Assembly: GCA_021521415.1 (NCBI GenBank)
Contig: JAIQDT010001741.1
Coordinates: 124,001 to 188,000, forward strand
Reading direction: 5' to 3'
DNA from: Bidens hawaiensis
Lineage: Eukaryota > Streptophyta > Magnoliopsida > Asterales > Asteraceae
DNA length: 64,000 bases
Shown: positions 32,880-44,047 of the stretch, piece after piece
How positions within the stretch are numbered: position 1 is the first letter of the stretch
Layout: each line of letters opens with the position of its first letter
The notes under the pieces: model-generated
Seen by the model: only the letters and a program-made list of their open reading frames with translations
Database searches by the model: none
What the model was told of the DNA's origin: nothing
Position numbers and translations under genes: made by a program

Positions 32880-33229
32880 TGTTATCGCTTAAGCCTTGAG
32901 GTGCGGAAACAACAAGGACGGAAGAACACAAGAAACATTAAGTCCATATTCATTAATATAACAATGAATTACAGAAGATATGACTTGACAAAGAACTTTC
33001 TCTCTCTAGCCACTGACATTAATCACCAAAAGCTGCTGTTCACGCATAAGTAAACCTATTTATAGGTTTGACATGAAAGCTCACATATGGCGTATATGTT
33101 ATCCGACGTATATTTTATGCACCGCATAACATATCCGTTCTTATGTTGACTTATGCGCTACTCTATATACGCAAACATACATTTGACATTTAAGCTATAT
33201 AAAACAAACTAAAAGCCTAGCAATAGACA
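32880..33229 (-). mobile_element. Probable 3' LTR of the minus-strand copia fragment
   Basis: Lies just after the stop of the minus-strand extra ORF. On minus it has a TATA box (CCTATAAATAGG, 33051-33066) and, upstream of it, inverted ATATGTTAT motifs (33094-33102, 33126-33134). The left boundary (TGTTATCGC at 32880) is a guess from the TG/CA rule. Confidence 0.4.
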
Positions 33230-34822
33230 TTATGCTCGAACAAACTCCCTCTTGGATGTTGCTAGGTCTTCAGTCTTCAAATAGCTTCGTTCTTTCATCC
33301 CAAACACTCTTTCTCTGTACTCTCGCCTCATATCTTCCCACGAATGTTTATCAGAAGGCTTCTGGTTGGTAGGAATTGAAACACCAACACCCTTATACTG
33401 AAATTTTGACCATGAAGCCCTTGTCACATTCTCCTTGATCTGATGTTCACGTTCCTTCTCTTTTCTTTCCTCTTCTTCTCCCAGCTTCTGCCATTTACTC
33501 TTCCAAAGCTGCCCTGCATGTATCTTATATTTATGACAAACTTTCACAACTTTATGATACTGCATAGCCGATTCATACTGCTTCTTGCTTGCAACTTGAA
33601 TCTTACACCTGTATAGTGCATCAATATCCTTCTCTGAACAGTTAATTAACCACATTGGATCCATGACTCGATCACATCCCATTCACCATCACGATTCAAT
33701 ACGATCACCGCTTCTCCCCTATTCTCATCATAATACCACCACTTAAAGTAAACATGAAAATCCTGTTCCATATGGTACATTGGGATAATCTTCAGAATCT
33801 GTGGTTGTTTATACCTCCAAGTCTTCATAAAATCATCAGTTTTGGGATCTTTCATGACCTTGGACACATGTAGGAACGATGTTTGAGATGTCCAACTCCG
33901 AAATCTACATTTCGCCTGTCTCTTAATAAATTCCCATATCTCCTTCACAGGCCCTCGTTTCAGACAGTATAATAACTCCTTGTCAACTATGTTCACAACA
34001 TCCATCCAGGGTAAAGACTTCAACTCACACAGGCTTTCAAAATATTGTACCCCATAAGTCCTTTGTATGGCTATCTTCCTGATTTTTGACAACTAAGCTA
34101 TGCTAACGACTTTCCCAAGCTTCACCTCTTTTTCTTTCTTATAATACTTGATCGGTTTCAAGTATACATGTTTAGGCTCGATCGTCCTTATCTCAAACCA
34201 TTCCTCGTGTTCTTGACTATTAAACTCCTCATCTTTAGTAGACTTTCCCTTATAAGTAAGAATAGGATTACCTTGACTATCAAACTCCTGATTAATCATC
34301 TCAATTTCCTCATCGAAATCTTCGTGAAACTCGAGAACTGCATGATCAGCATTGACATAAGTCATAGGCTCTTTATCTAACTCCTCCTTTTGTATCAGTT
34401 CGCTCACAATAACAACATTAGTATTATCAACCGAACCCAAATCTTTCTCAAAATCAAACACGAACTCATCTTCAGTAACCTCAAGGAATCTGGCAATGTC
34501 AGCACGTGTCATCTCGATTTCTTCCTCTTTTAGCTCCTCTCCAGTAGATGAAAACCTAACTGGAGGTTTAAACGATAAAGGCTCTATGTCGAGAACTTCT
34601 AACTCATCCATATTACCACCAGTATGAGTTTCTTCATGACTTGGTTCAGCTGTTACAATTGGGTCAGAAACGGATTCAACTAAAGCACTTGAACTCGAAC
34701 CAATCAATATACCAACACCTCCACCCGCACTCGGATCATCATTATCATCATCAAAGTCATCGTGAGTCAAGGAGTCACCATAATCAACCTTTTCCTCCTC
34801 CTCCTCCCCCTCCTCCTCCTCC

Positions 34823-34856
<34 letters not shown>

Positions 34857-35640
34857 GTTCTTCTTCAACAGCTTGATCAACAATAAGCTCAACAAGTGCT
34901 ACTGGTGCTATAACTGGTTCAACAATAACAGGTTCATCTACCACAGGTTCCACCACTTTAGGTTCAGCAACCATTGGTTTAACAACCACAATATCAATCA
35001 CTGGATCCACAAAAACAGAAGATGAACCACCCACATCAGGAATATCAAAATGAATCACCGGTTCATCAACTTTCCCTTTGCCCTTGGCATTCATACGATC
35101 CTGGTCATACTGCATTCTGAATTCCATCTCTTCTACACAAGCTTCACCACTATAAACTTTAGTGAAAATCTTATCATCAGCAACTGAATTCTCCAATTTT
35201 TGCTTAAGACTTATACCCAACTTATCTTCCAATACTGCAAAATACCTCATGAGTAGATTCCACAGATCAGCCTATTGTTTATGTCTCAGCTCACTATCTT
35301 CAATAACCTTTAATTCCTTTGATCAACATTTTCTTTTCTCAAACTCTTATTTTCAGCAACCAAACTATCAATCTTTATATCCTGTTCTATCAAAATTCCC
35401 TTCAATGCATCATGCTCACGAAATGTAGGGAAATCTTCAAAACATCCAGCATCCAAAGACGGAAAGCTACCAAAATCAGCAGCTTTAACAGGTGTTTGCT
35501 TAGGAGAAGCATGTTGTTTTGGTGCTGTTGGTATTTACTGTACCACTGGTGTCTTCAACATTTTGTCATCACCACCTAAGTCCACAACCGGCTCTTCCAC
35601 AATGAACTCTAGATTAATAGGAGTTTAAAATATCTCGGGT
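33230..35640 (-). pseudogene. Extra ORF of a SIRE-like copia element, minus strand (copy 1)
   Basis: Protein of about 750 residues on minus. The N-terminal part, coiled-coil-like (LIEQDIKIDSLVAENKSLRK), is broken by stops at about 35268, 35310 and 35520. Then comes a Val/Glu/Pro-rich part, an acidic run of about ten Asp and many Glu (34800-34860), and a C-terminal domain with YGVQYFESLCELKSLPWMDV, WWYYDENRGEAVIVL and RVMDPMWLINCSEKDIDALY. The last motifs match the extra ORF at 50529-57224. One TAG (34093-34095) and a frameshift near 33670 break it. The copia 5' LTR at 35684 cuts its N terminus. Function unknown; position downstream of pol is env-like but no transmembrane segment is evident. 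Confidence 0.65.
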
Positions 35641-35683
35641 TTCTCAATTGTTGATACATCAACGAGCGTCTCGGTCTTTATCT

Positions 35684-36133
35684 TATTATTATATTAGTTT
35701 AATTAATGTAAGGGCATTTTGGTAAATTAGCCCATTTGATCCATTGTGAGACCGTAACGAATGTGTCACATTCGTCTTAATGTAGTTTCATTCGTTAACC
35801 TTGCTTAACGAATGGGACATAATGTGGGGCCTTTCGTATTGTAATGTATAACGAATGAGTTAGCTCATTTGTCTGATATTAATGTAACGAATGACACAAT
35901 TCGTTAAGTATTAACTTAACGAATGTGTCATCCCTATATATACCCAGTATCTATTCTAAAGTAATAACAAGTGTTTTTGATAATTGTATTAGCATCGTTA
36001 CTATATCCAGTTGCTCTTAAAAAACACACACAAACACACACTAACGTAATCCATCATATTAATCGTTATTCATCATGAACAACACGATGTCGTCACTGAT
36101 CTAGATCCTGATCAAGCTCTACAGGCTTTCTCA
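35684..36133 (+). repeat. Copia 5' LTR
   Basis: The right end, GGCTTTCTCA, is two bases before the PBS. The left end is set where the minus-strand reading frame of the older element stops (about 35684), but no 3' LTR is available to confirm it. U3 holds eight AACGAATG/CATTCGTT motifs (35745-35925), then the TATA box. Confidence 0.6.
35934..35942 (+). promoter_or_regulatory. TATA box of the copia LTR
   Basis: CTATATATA in CCCTATATATACCCAG, directly after the motif array in U3 and about 200 bases before the PBS. Confidence 0.7.
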
Positions 36134-36135
36134 AG

Positions 36136-36148
36136 TGGTATCAGAGCC
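36136..36148 (+). other. Primer binding site, initiator tRNA-Met type
   Basis: TGGTATCAGAGCC, the standard copia PBS. Confidence 0.9.
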
Positions 36149-36906
36149 TGTCGATCAGATCTTCGGGTTTGTTCAACTTTAATCGTATCGTTTCAGTTCA
36201 TAATTGATTAATTCAACATTAATGAGTGATTAATCAGTTTTCGGTGAAACAGAATGTCTCAATTGAGTGTAATTGAACGAGTTAAAGGTAATTAGAGTTA
36301 GGATTAATGGTATTTGGAATGGTAATGGAGGTTTGAGTGAGTTTGGACGGTTGAATTGAGTTTCGTTAATGGCGGTTTTCGTGATGGTTTGAGTTTGAGA
36401 AAATTGAGGTGTGTTTGTTGTGTAATTGAGTTTGGATTAGGTCCGTAAAGCTTCGGAATCGATTTCCGAGTGGATTGAGATAGGTTTTAGGGTGTTTTGG
36501 ACTGATTTGAAAGAGTTTGAATTATGGAAATTGATGAACATGGTTGAAGATTGATTCCTTATTATGAATACTCATTCGTTATTTGTTTGACATCACATTC
36601 GTGTGAAAATAACGGATCATTCGTTACTCATTCTCATTCGTGAAAACCTTATTCGTTAAACCTGTCATTCGTTAAAACACTGTATACATTCGCTATTCAA
36701 ACACCATCCGTTACTCATTCATTACGCAGATCACATTCGTCAGATTACTCATTCGTTACCTATACACCATTTGTCAAAACTTTTTTGTTAAGACTCATTC
36801 GTATAAACAGTATTTTGTTCATTCGTGTGAACAGTAGCCATTCGTGTGATACAAGTTTTAAACTTTGTCAATTCAAATCCTTTGACTTTCTGATAATTGA
36901 AAACTC
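36149..36906 (+). promoter_or_regulatory. Copia leader with a one-way CATTCGT array
   Basis: 36570-36850 contains about twelve CATTCGT motifs, all in the same orientation, unlike the mixed orientation in U3. A donor-like AAAG|GTAATT occurs near 36289 but no convincing acceptor precedes the gag ATG. Confidence 0.6.
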
Positions 36907-38200
36907 ATGGCTTCACCAAATCAAGCCTCGTATTACGCACTCGCTTCTCAGAACGTACTGATGCAACAAATGCATACTATGGACAATTATATTGGTTCTC
37001 ATAACAAGTGTCCTAAACTACTCAAGTTGTTAGAATTTGCACGTTGGGAACCGAGATTCTGAGCTCACCTTGGGTCTGTTCATCTGAGTAGTGTTCGACA
37101 ACTTGATTTCGTGTATACTGACTAGGTTCACGGATAAGTTGTTTCATATGTATGAGGCTAATGAAATCAAGGATGCTGAGAACAAGACGAAAGCTTACTC
37201 GACGTTGACTATGGCTCTTCTCGATAATATATTTCATCAATTTAGCCATATCAAGACGTGTGCTACATTGTTTGCTTCCCTGAAAACAAGAAGCTTAGGG
37301 AATACACTTGAGAGCAAAAAGACATTAGTGAAATTTCAATTCAGATATTTTTCGCTTCTTAAGAACGATACCGTCGAGGAGTTGATTAGCCGTTTTTGTC
37401 ATCTCGTGGCTGAAATGTCTAAGGTTAAATTAGAGCCGTCTAAAGTGGACAAATTGACACGTTAAAGAATGCGTTTCCGTCATCGTATTTGACTTTTCTA
37501 CTTGTGCTTAAGGAAAACGGTTACTTCCGAAATGATGAACTTACTGCTGATGAATTCATCAACAAGTTGGAAGAGAGAGAAAGAGAGAGTATGATATGAA
37601 ATGTTAAAATTCTCTAAAGGATAACCAAAATCCTACTATCTATGGAGGGTCTTTATCTGCAAGCACAACTTCAGGTTCAGTTCCTATTACAACATTTTAC
37701 ACTCAGAATTCTCCAGATGGGTCTCCTAACAGTAATGCGAATCCTAACGTATGCTTTATGGCATCGGGTTCAAATTATGGATCTAGTCAATCAAGCTCTC
37801 CACCTAATGTGAATTTGAAGGAAGCAGAGCAGCAGTTCGCGTTATTGTGCGCATTTATGACTTCTTACGAACAATTAGTTGGGAGTAAGATAGCTACAAG
37901 CGAACTAACGGACGAAGACTATTAATAGATTGATCTTGATGACCTCAAACTCATGGACCTGAAATGGAACATGGTCATGATCGTGCGTAAAGCAAAGCAG
38001 TTTATGCAAAGAACCGACAAGGATCTACCTTCATCGAACAAGAGGGTTGGATTCGATAAGTTAAAGGTCAAGAGTTACAATTGTGGTGAGTTTGGACACT
38101 TCGCTAAAGAATGTGACTAGCCGAAGAAAGAGTATTCGGGTCCTCGTAATATTGATAGATCTTCTGGGAAAAGTTCAATAGTACCTAAGAAAAAGAAGAC
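36907..38200 (+). pseudogene. gag: Copia gag (broken)
   Basis: The ATG at 36907 starts MASPNQASYYALASQNVLMQ, followed by PKLLKLLEFARWEPRF and a TGA near 37060. The capsid-like part lies in 37140-37600 (LLDNIFHQFSHIKTC, NDTVEELISRFCHLVAEMSK, LTADEFINKLEERERES). A zinc knuckle at about 38073-38114 reads SYNCGEFGHFAKEC: its first Cys is Ser, so one zinc ligand is lost. Stops near 37463 and 38118 and frameshifts break the chain. Confidence 0.75.
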
Positions 38201-39418
38201 ATAAGAGGGGGATCAGGTTAAGGCTAGCTCACAAGCCCTGGTTGTAAATGAGGGGCTTGATTGGTCACAACGATTATTGGGGAACCAGGAAAATCTCGCC
38301 GTGGTTGAACCTGTGGAACATTTTGAAGATGCAAGTGGCGATAATTTAACTGAAGAAAGTGACAGTTCAGAATCAGAGACGGATTCTGACAATTCATCTG
38401 CTGAACAAACTGAATCTTTCGCCTGTATAGCGAAGATCAAGGAGGTTTGTACTAACTCGTGTTTTAAATTATCCATGAATGAGTCATACGAGACAATAAC
38501 GACCCAAGTTGTTACCGAGTGTGAGAAATGTTGTGAACTTAAGTGTAAACTTGAGTCTACTTTACAACAAAATATTCTCCTCGTGAATGAGCTTTCTATG
38601 TTAAAGGATTGCTCTAGATAAAAATCCAAACTCTTGGATCAGTCAACTATTAAAATCAAAAATTTTTCTGAAAGCAATCATGACTTGAAAGCGGAAGTTA
38701 ATTGCAAACTCGTGATTATTGAGCAACACTTTCAGGAGATTCTCAACTCTTAACCAGCATCACAAAATTAGAGAATGAAGTCTTAGAGTTGAAAAATAAA
38801 CATAGTAAATTGAGAGACTCACCTTTTTTCTTAAATGAAATAATCGAGGTTAATCATTCACATAAAAAGAATGGTAAAGCTGGTTTGGGATATGTGGAGG
38901 TCCCTCCACCTTTCAAAGGTGATTACATGAGTATTCCCGTTGTTGTTGAGGAATCTACAACCTCGAAAAAACCCGTTGATAATCCCAAGAAAACTGAAAG
39001 TGTTGAGACAATAAAAACAATAACTCAAGAACCAGTGCATATCAAAAGCAACTCAGTCTTTACTGAGAATGAACTTGATGGTCCTATTGAGGAATTAAAT
39101 GAACCGGAGGTGATTGTGAAAAATAAGAATATTCCTTCTGACAATCACATTCTGTGTGAACCGGAAGAATTCAAACAAGCCGTTTATGGTTCGAAATCTT
39201 CAGGTAATTCCTTGAACAAACCAAAAGTCTCGGTTAAAGTAATGAAATTAGACAAACCTCAAGTGTCTGATGAGGAGTTAATGAGATTCATTAATCCTCA
39301 AAGTGAGCCAACCAAAGGCCGAGTTTTTAAATTAAAGGGTTTAAATAAAGTATTTTCGGATAAAGAGGTTCCTTTGAATCTTCTAAAACCCGAAACGATC
39401 GAAAGTTTCTTAAAATGA
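38201..39418 (+). pseudogene. Long acidic/coiled-coil linker of copia gag-pol
   Basis: Ser/Glu/Asp-rich part (38277-38430), a Cys-containing helical part (ECEKCCELKCKLESTLQQNI) and an Asn/Lys/Glu-rich part with VKVMKLDKPQVSDEELMRFI. Stops at 38619-38621 and 38752, and the frame ends at 39416. Such long linkers are usual in the SIRE-like copia elements I know; no enzymatic domain is seen here. Confidence 0.6.
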
Positions 39419-39536
39419 TGACACATCAAAAGTTACCAAGCTTGAACAAGAATTTCTAAATTCAAAATTATCTGATGTTCAACTAAAACCAAATTCAACC
39501 GATTTTAAACCTATAAAATTTGTAAAATCATCAGGA

Positions 39537-41180
39537 TTGGATAGTTCTTCGAACACTACTAATCTTGAATTTTATAAAAATAAAAATGGATTAACTGATA
39601 AGGTTTCAAACTTGGTAGCTGTTGAGAATCCAAAGATTGATGTTCATCAACCAAAACCTGAAAACAAGACTTTTGTTCCACCACATAAGATTTTGGACAC
39701 ACCGGTGTGTTTTAAATGCGGTGAAATAGGTCATGTAGCAAAGAAGTGCAAAGCTAAGGTTGAAAGCACCAAACCAACAACTAAAAGGAATATTCCAGTT
39801 GTTGAGATGAAACTTCAATCTAAGGAATCTCAAGTAGACGATTTGTTTGCGGGTAATCACGGAGGAATGATAACAAAGGAAAGAGAGGTCTCGAATGGTA
39901 GAAACACGTTCGAGCGGATTAATTATTGTGAGAAGGTAGACCATAATCTGTTGAGTGTTTCATAGATTTGTGATGACACTACCATCTTCACAAACAAGGA
40001 ATGTGTTATCCTTCAGCCGGGATACACAATTCCTGAAGATATGGTTGTCATGCGATCTCCCAGATCACATGATATTTATGTCCTTGACATGTGTACTATC
40101 TTAATTGTTTCACCTTCTGAAACGTGTTTTGTCTCCAAATCAACGAAGAAAGACTCGATTCTATGGCATCGACGCATGGGACACATCCACATTCATAAAA
40201 TGAATCATCTAATTGCGAATGATCTGGTGGATGGTGAGTCCCTCAAGAATTTCAAGCTTAACGATCATTGCGTTGCGTGCAAGAAGGGGAAACAGAATAA
40301 GAAGTCACACCTGAGAAAATCGATTAACTCGATTATGACTCCACCGAAACGACTTCACATGGATTTATTTGGTTCGGTGAATCGGCCTAGTATTGCGGGT
40401 GATTCATATTGTCTAATAGTAACAGATGATTTCTCTCAGTACTCATGGGTATTATTTATGCGGTCTAAAGATCAGACACCAGTTTTGATTCAGAATCTTA
40501 TCACTAAGATCGAATCACTTTACAAATTAAAAGTTAGACGAATTCGAAGTGATAACGGTTCTGAATTCAAAAACAATGTGTTGGATTTCTTTTGTATTCA
40601 ACATGGAATACATCGGGAATTCAGTGCGCCGTATGTTCCTCAACAAAACGGGGTGTCTGAACGGAAGAACCGAACTTTAATCGAAGCGGCTAGGACGATG
40701 CTTGTAGATTCTAAGCTTCCCGTTTAATTCTGGAACGATGCTGTGAATATTGCATGTTATACACTCAATTGTGTCCTAACGGTTAAGAAGTTCAAGAAGA
40801 CTAGTTATGAAATACTGAAAAACCGAAAGCCGAACTTAAAGTATTTGGAACCATTCGGGTGTCCATATACGGTTTTGAATAAAGATGCCAGGAAATTCGA
40901 TGAAAAGGAATTTGAAGGTTATTTTCTTGGGTATAATTCTCCTAAGAAGCGTGCCTTCAATCTTTCTTCGGGGTGTGTAGAAGAGTGGTACCATATGGAT
41001 TGTCAAAGCTACACTACACCTCCAGCCGGCAAGGGACCTGATTGGATGTTTGATTATGATGGTTTATTTAACTCGTTCACACCAGCTGTTGACGAAATAT
41101 TTGAAGATTTGATGCGATCTTATTTGGAGGAACAATATCTTCCGAATACAAGTTCTTCTACTGATGATGTGAACGAGATT
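39537..41180 (+). pseudogene. Copia second zinc knuckle, protease remnant and integrase
   Basis: The zinc knuckle CFKCGEIGHVAKKC is intact (39708-39749). A flap-like stretch FAGNHGGMITKEREVSNGR follows, but the DSG active-site strand that should stand before it is absent, so protease is deleted. Integrase: LWHRRMGHIHIHKMNHL and CVACKKGKQ give HHCC; the Asp residues in HMDLFGSVN and RRIRSDNGSEFKNN and the Glu in NGVSERKNRTLIEAARTM give the catalytic triad. Stops at 39963-39965 and 40725-40727. The C-terminal part (EPFGCPYTVLNKDARKFDEK, GYFLGYN) continues to 41180, where a solo LTR is inserted. Confidence 0.8.
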
Positions 41181-43120
41181 TGTAAGACCCCGAATCCAGG
41201 GAATCCTACAGTTGGTATTCGTACAAAATACTTATAAAGATACTTAACTCAAAAACAGTTCAATCCATTAAATAACCAATTCAGAGTATAATTCAACGGA
41301 AAACCATAATTAATAAAACAAGTTCCCAAAACCCGGGAATTACGCCCAAAACCAATTTAAATGTATTTAATAAAACTTTAAAAAGAAATGTTCAATATTT
41401 AAAACTTCTGTCTACGTATGCCCTTCACTGTCCAAGTAACTTCGTGCACGTCCAAGCGGTAATGCATCCTCCTCCTAACCTGAAACTCACACTAACATGA
41501 ACACAAAGTCAGCTTGAGCTGAGTGAGTTCAAGTTTAAATAAATAACATCAATAATAATAATCATAATAGTCATTCCAAGGGTTTTAAAATAAAACGGGA
41601 TATAACATTTAGGCCATCATCAACAATAAGTAATCATCTATATATATATATAAACATCCTTGTAATTATATCCCTATATATACATCATCCAAATAATAAC
41701 ATCGGGGTCGAGCACACGTACAACCTAAACAGGTAACATCTCATCCAACGTATGCAAACACAACGTAGGCGTACGTCAACATCCTTAGTCGACAAAGACT
41801 AATAAATATCGCCAATTATTGGCCATACAATAATACATACAAACATACAATACTATCATCTCAAGGCCTACCCTATACAAGTAAGCCCATCCAAAATAAA
41901 TTTAAACAATTCATCAAGCAAAATCGCTTAGGTGTGCATGCTAGCTCAAAAACTTAAAAAGAGTAAAAAGGGCATCATGAACTCACCTGACACAAGGCAC
42001 GAATTCACCACGAGCTAGAGAACTCCTAAGTATCCCAACAACTCAAACGTCTGTCGGTTTACACACAATCATTACTAATGATATCGAAAGGACTCGTTTA
42101 TCCTACGAGACATTCTAACATGGTTCGAGTTACCTAAAGCCTCAACCACATCAAACCCAATTATAACAGCCCCCGGGGCCTTAAATTCACCAACACGACC
42201 CTTAGATACTCCCGGGAATAAAGAATTCCCAAATTACCCCCGAAAGCACTAGGTGACACCAGCACGCGCGCTTAAGAGTCGTTTAGGGAATTAACATCCA
42301 ACTCAGCCCCGTGTGGACCCAATATGACAAATTCACAGCCAACAAGTCCACACGAAGCTGCACGAGTCGAATGGGTTGCTAATTCGCAAGTACAATGTGC
42401 TAACTATTCAATAAACGAAAATACACGTTGTACCGACCCATTTGAGTAACCAACAACCAATTCAGCCCCATAACTTATAAAAATGATTTTTCAACAGCCT
42501 GTACATCAAACCGAGTTCACCCGAGCTGAATTGGTCGTAACCCTCGCGTTAAACGCAACAATCTACCATTCTAGTCAACCAAAAACAATCATTTCAAACT
42601 ACAACTAGTTGACCAATCAAATGAACACCAATGAACATGATTTTAAAGTATGTTATACTAGACATACCTAGGAATATATCGGTGCAAAAACCTCAACCAA
42701 TACAATCCCAGAAATGCTCAATTGGACAGCCACCCGGTTAGCCTAAAACAAGCCATTAATCGATCAATACGCGTGCTATAATGACCAATTAAGGTGTAAA
42801 AGACTTGTAGGGACATAGTACTAACCTTCAATTGGAGTTTTGGACCTTAACCTTAGCTGCACAAAAGAAAATCGTAGGGGGGGGGGCTGCACACTTCCGA
42901 TCGGGATTAGGAGAGGGAGGGGTTAGGGTTTGGTTTATGTTATAAAAATTTTTCACATCTAGCCCTTCCAATTTTAAAGAAGTAACATCTTGGTTGAAAA
43001 GTTAAATGTTTTAACGTACCAGGATGACGAGAAGGTTTCCAAGGAATGTCGGTTAAATCCCAAGAATTATACATTCTTTACAAGCTTTGAATCTTGAACC
43101 GAAAATTAACGGGAGTTACA
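41181..43120 (-). mobile_element. Solo LTR, family A, 1940 bp, TSD AGATT
   Basis: The minus strand starts TGTAACTCCCGTTAATTTTC and ends CGGGGTCTTACA. AGATT flanks it at 41176-41180 and 43121-43125. The copia frame continues on the other side once it is ignored. It is the most complete family-A LTR here and a reference for 19696-20368 and 53359-57023. It contains a G run at 42883, and its 5' end includes conserved AGCTTGTAAAG. Confidence 0.9.
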
Positions 43121-44047
43121 AGATTCCTAATGTATCGGAAACATCAATCAATGGTTCTGAATCTTCCGATGAAGCTGATTTCGTTGACTCTTCTTCAGTA
43201 CCTTTGGATGAAGTTTAAGAAACTTACTAGCCGATTCTAATTAAAGATGTGTCGTCGACGGTCTCTTTAGACACAACCGAGGAAAATAACACCAATCTTG
43301 GTGATAATGTTTCTGTTCTTGCGAATCCTTCTTTAAGGATTCCCACGAATCATCCGCAGGAACAGATCATTGGTAACGTTAATGATGGTGTTAGAACTCG
43401 ACACCAACTGGCTAACGTATGAGATGAAGATGTTGATTGTAATGTATCTCCTTCAGAAGATCTTGTGTTGTGTGCATACGTGGATTTGCATCCAATGGGT
43501 ATTCTAAATATTGCACAATACACTTGCTTCTTATCTTCGATCGAACTAACAAGTGTCATAATGGCACTCAAGGAACCTAATTGGGTAGAGGTTATGCAGG
43601 AGGAGCTACAACAGTTTGTACGACTGGGTGTATGGGATCTCATTGACAAGCCCGACAAAGTTAAACGGGCGATTCCTACCAAATGGGTAATATAAGTGCA
43701 AGAAAGACGACTGTGGGGTAATTGTGTGTAAGAAGGAACGATTGGTCATACTTGGGTAAAATCAAAAGGAAGGCATCGATTACACGGAAGTGTACGCTCC
43801 AGTAGCACGACTGGAAGCGATACGCAACATTTTAGCCTATGCAGCCTATAAGAACTTTAAGGTTTATCAAATGGATGTTAAATCGACATTCTTAAATGGG
43901 GAAATTCATAAGGAAGTTTACGTGAAACAGCCTCCCGGCTTTGAAGACCTTGACTATCCTGAGCGTGTTTACCAATTAAACAAGGCTCTATATGGTTTAC
44001 ACCAGGCCCCTAAAGCCTGGTACAGCACGTTGGCTGACTATCTTATT
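43121..44047 (+). pseudogene. Copia reverse transcriptase, N-terminal part
   Basis: After a Ser/Asp-rich linker, RT proper begins at about 43560 (MALKEPNWVEVMQEELQQF), then [40 protein letters not shown] and [17 protein letters not shown]. The first catalytic Asp is in [11 protein letters not shown]. Stops near 43218 and 43693 and a frame change before 43790. Broken at 44047 by a solo LTR. Confidence 0.85.

Noticed and set aside
34641..35025. Plus-strand frames with Pro, His and Ile runs
   Set aside because: Antisense of the acidic Asp/Glu run of the minus-strand extra ORF.
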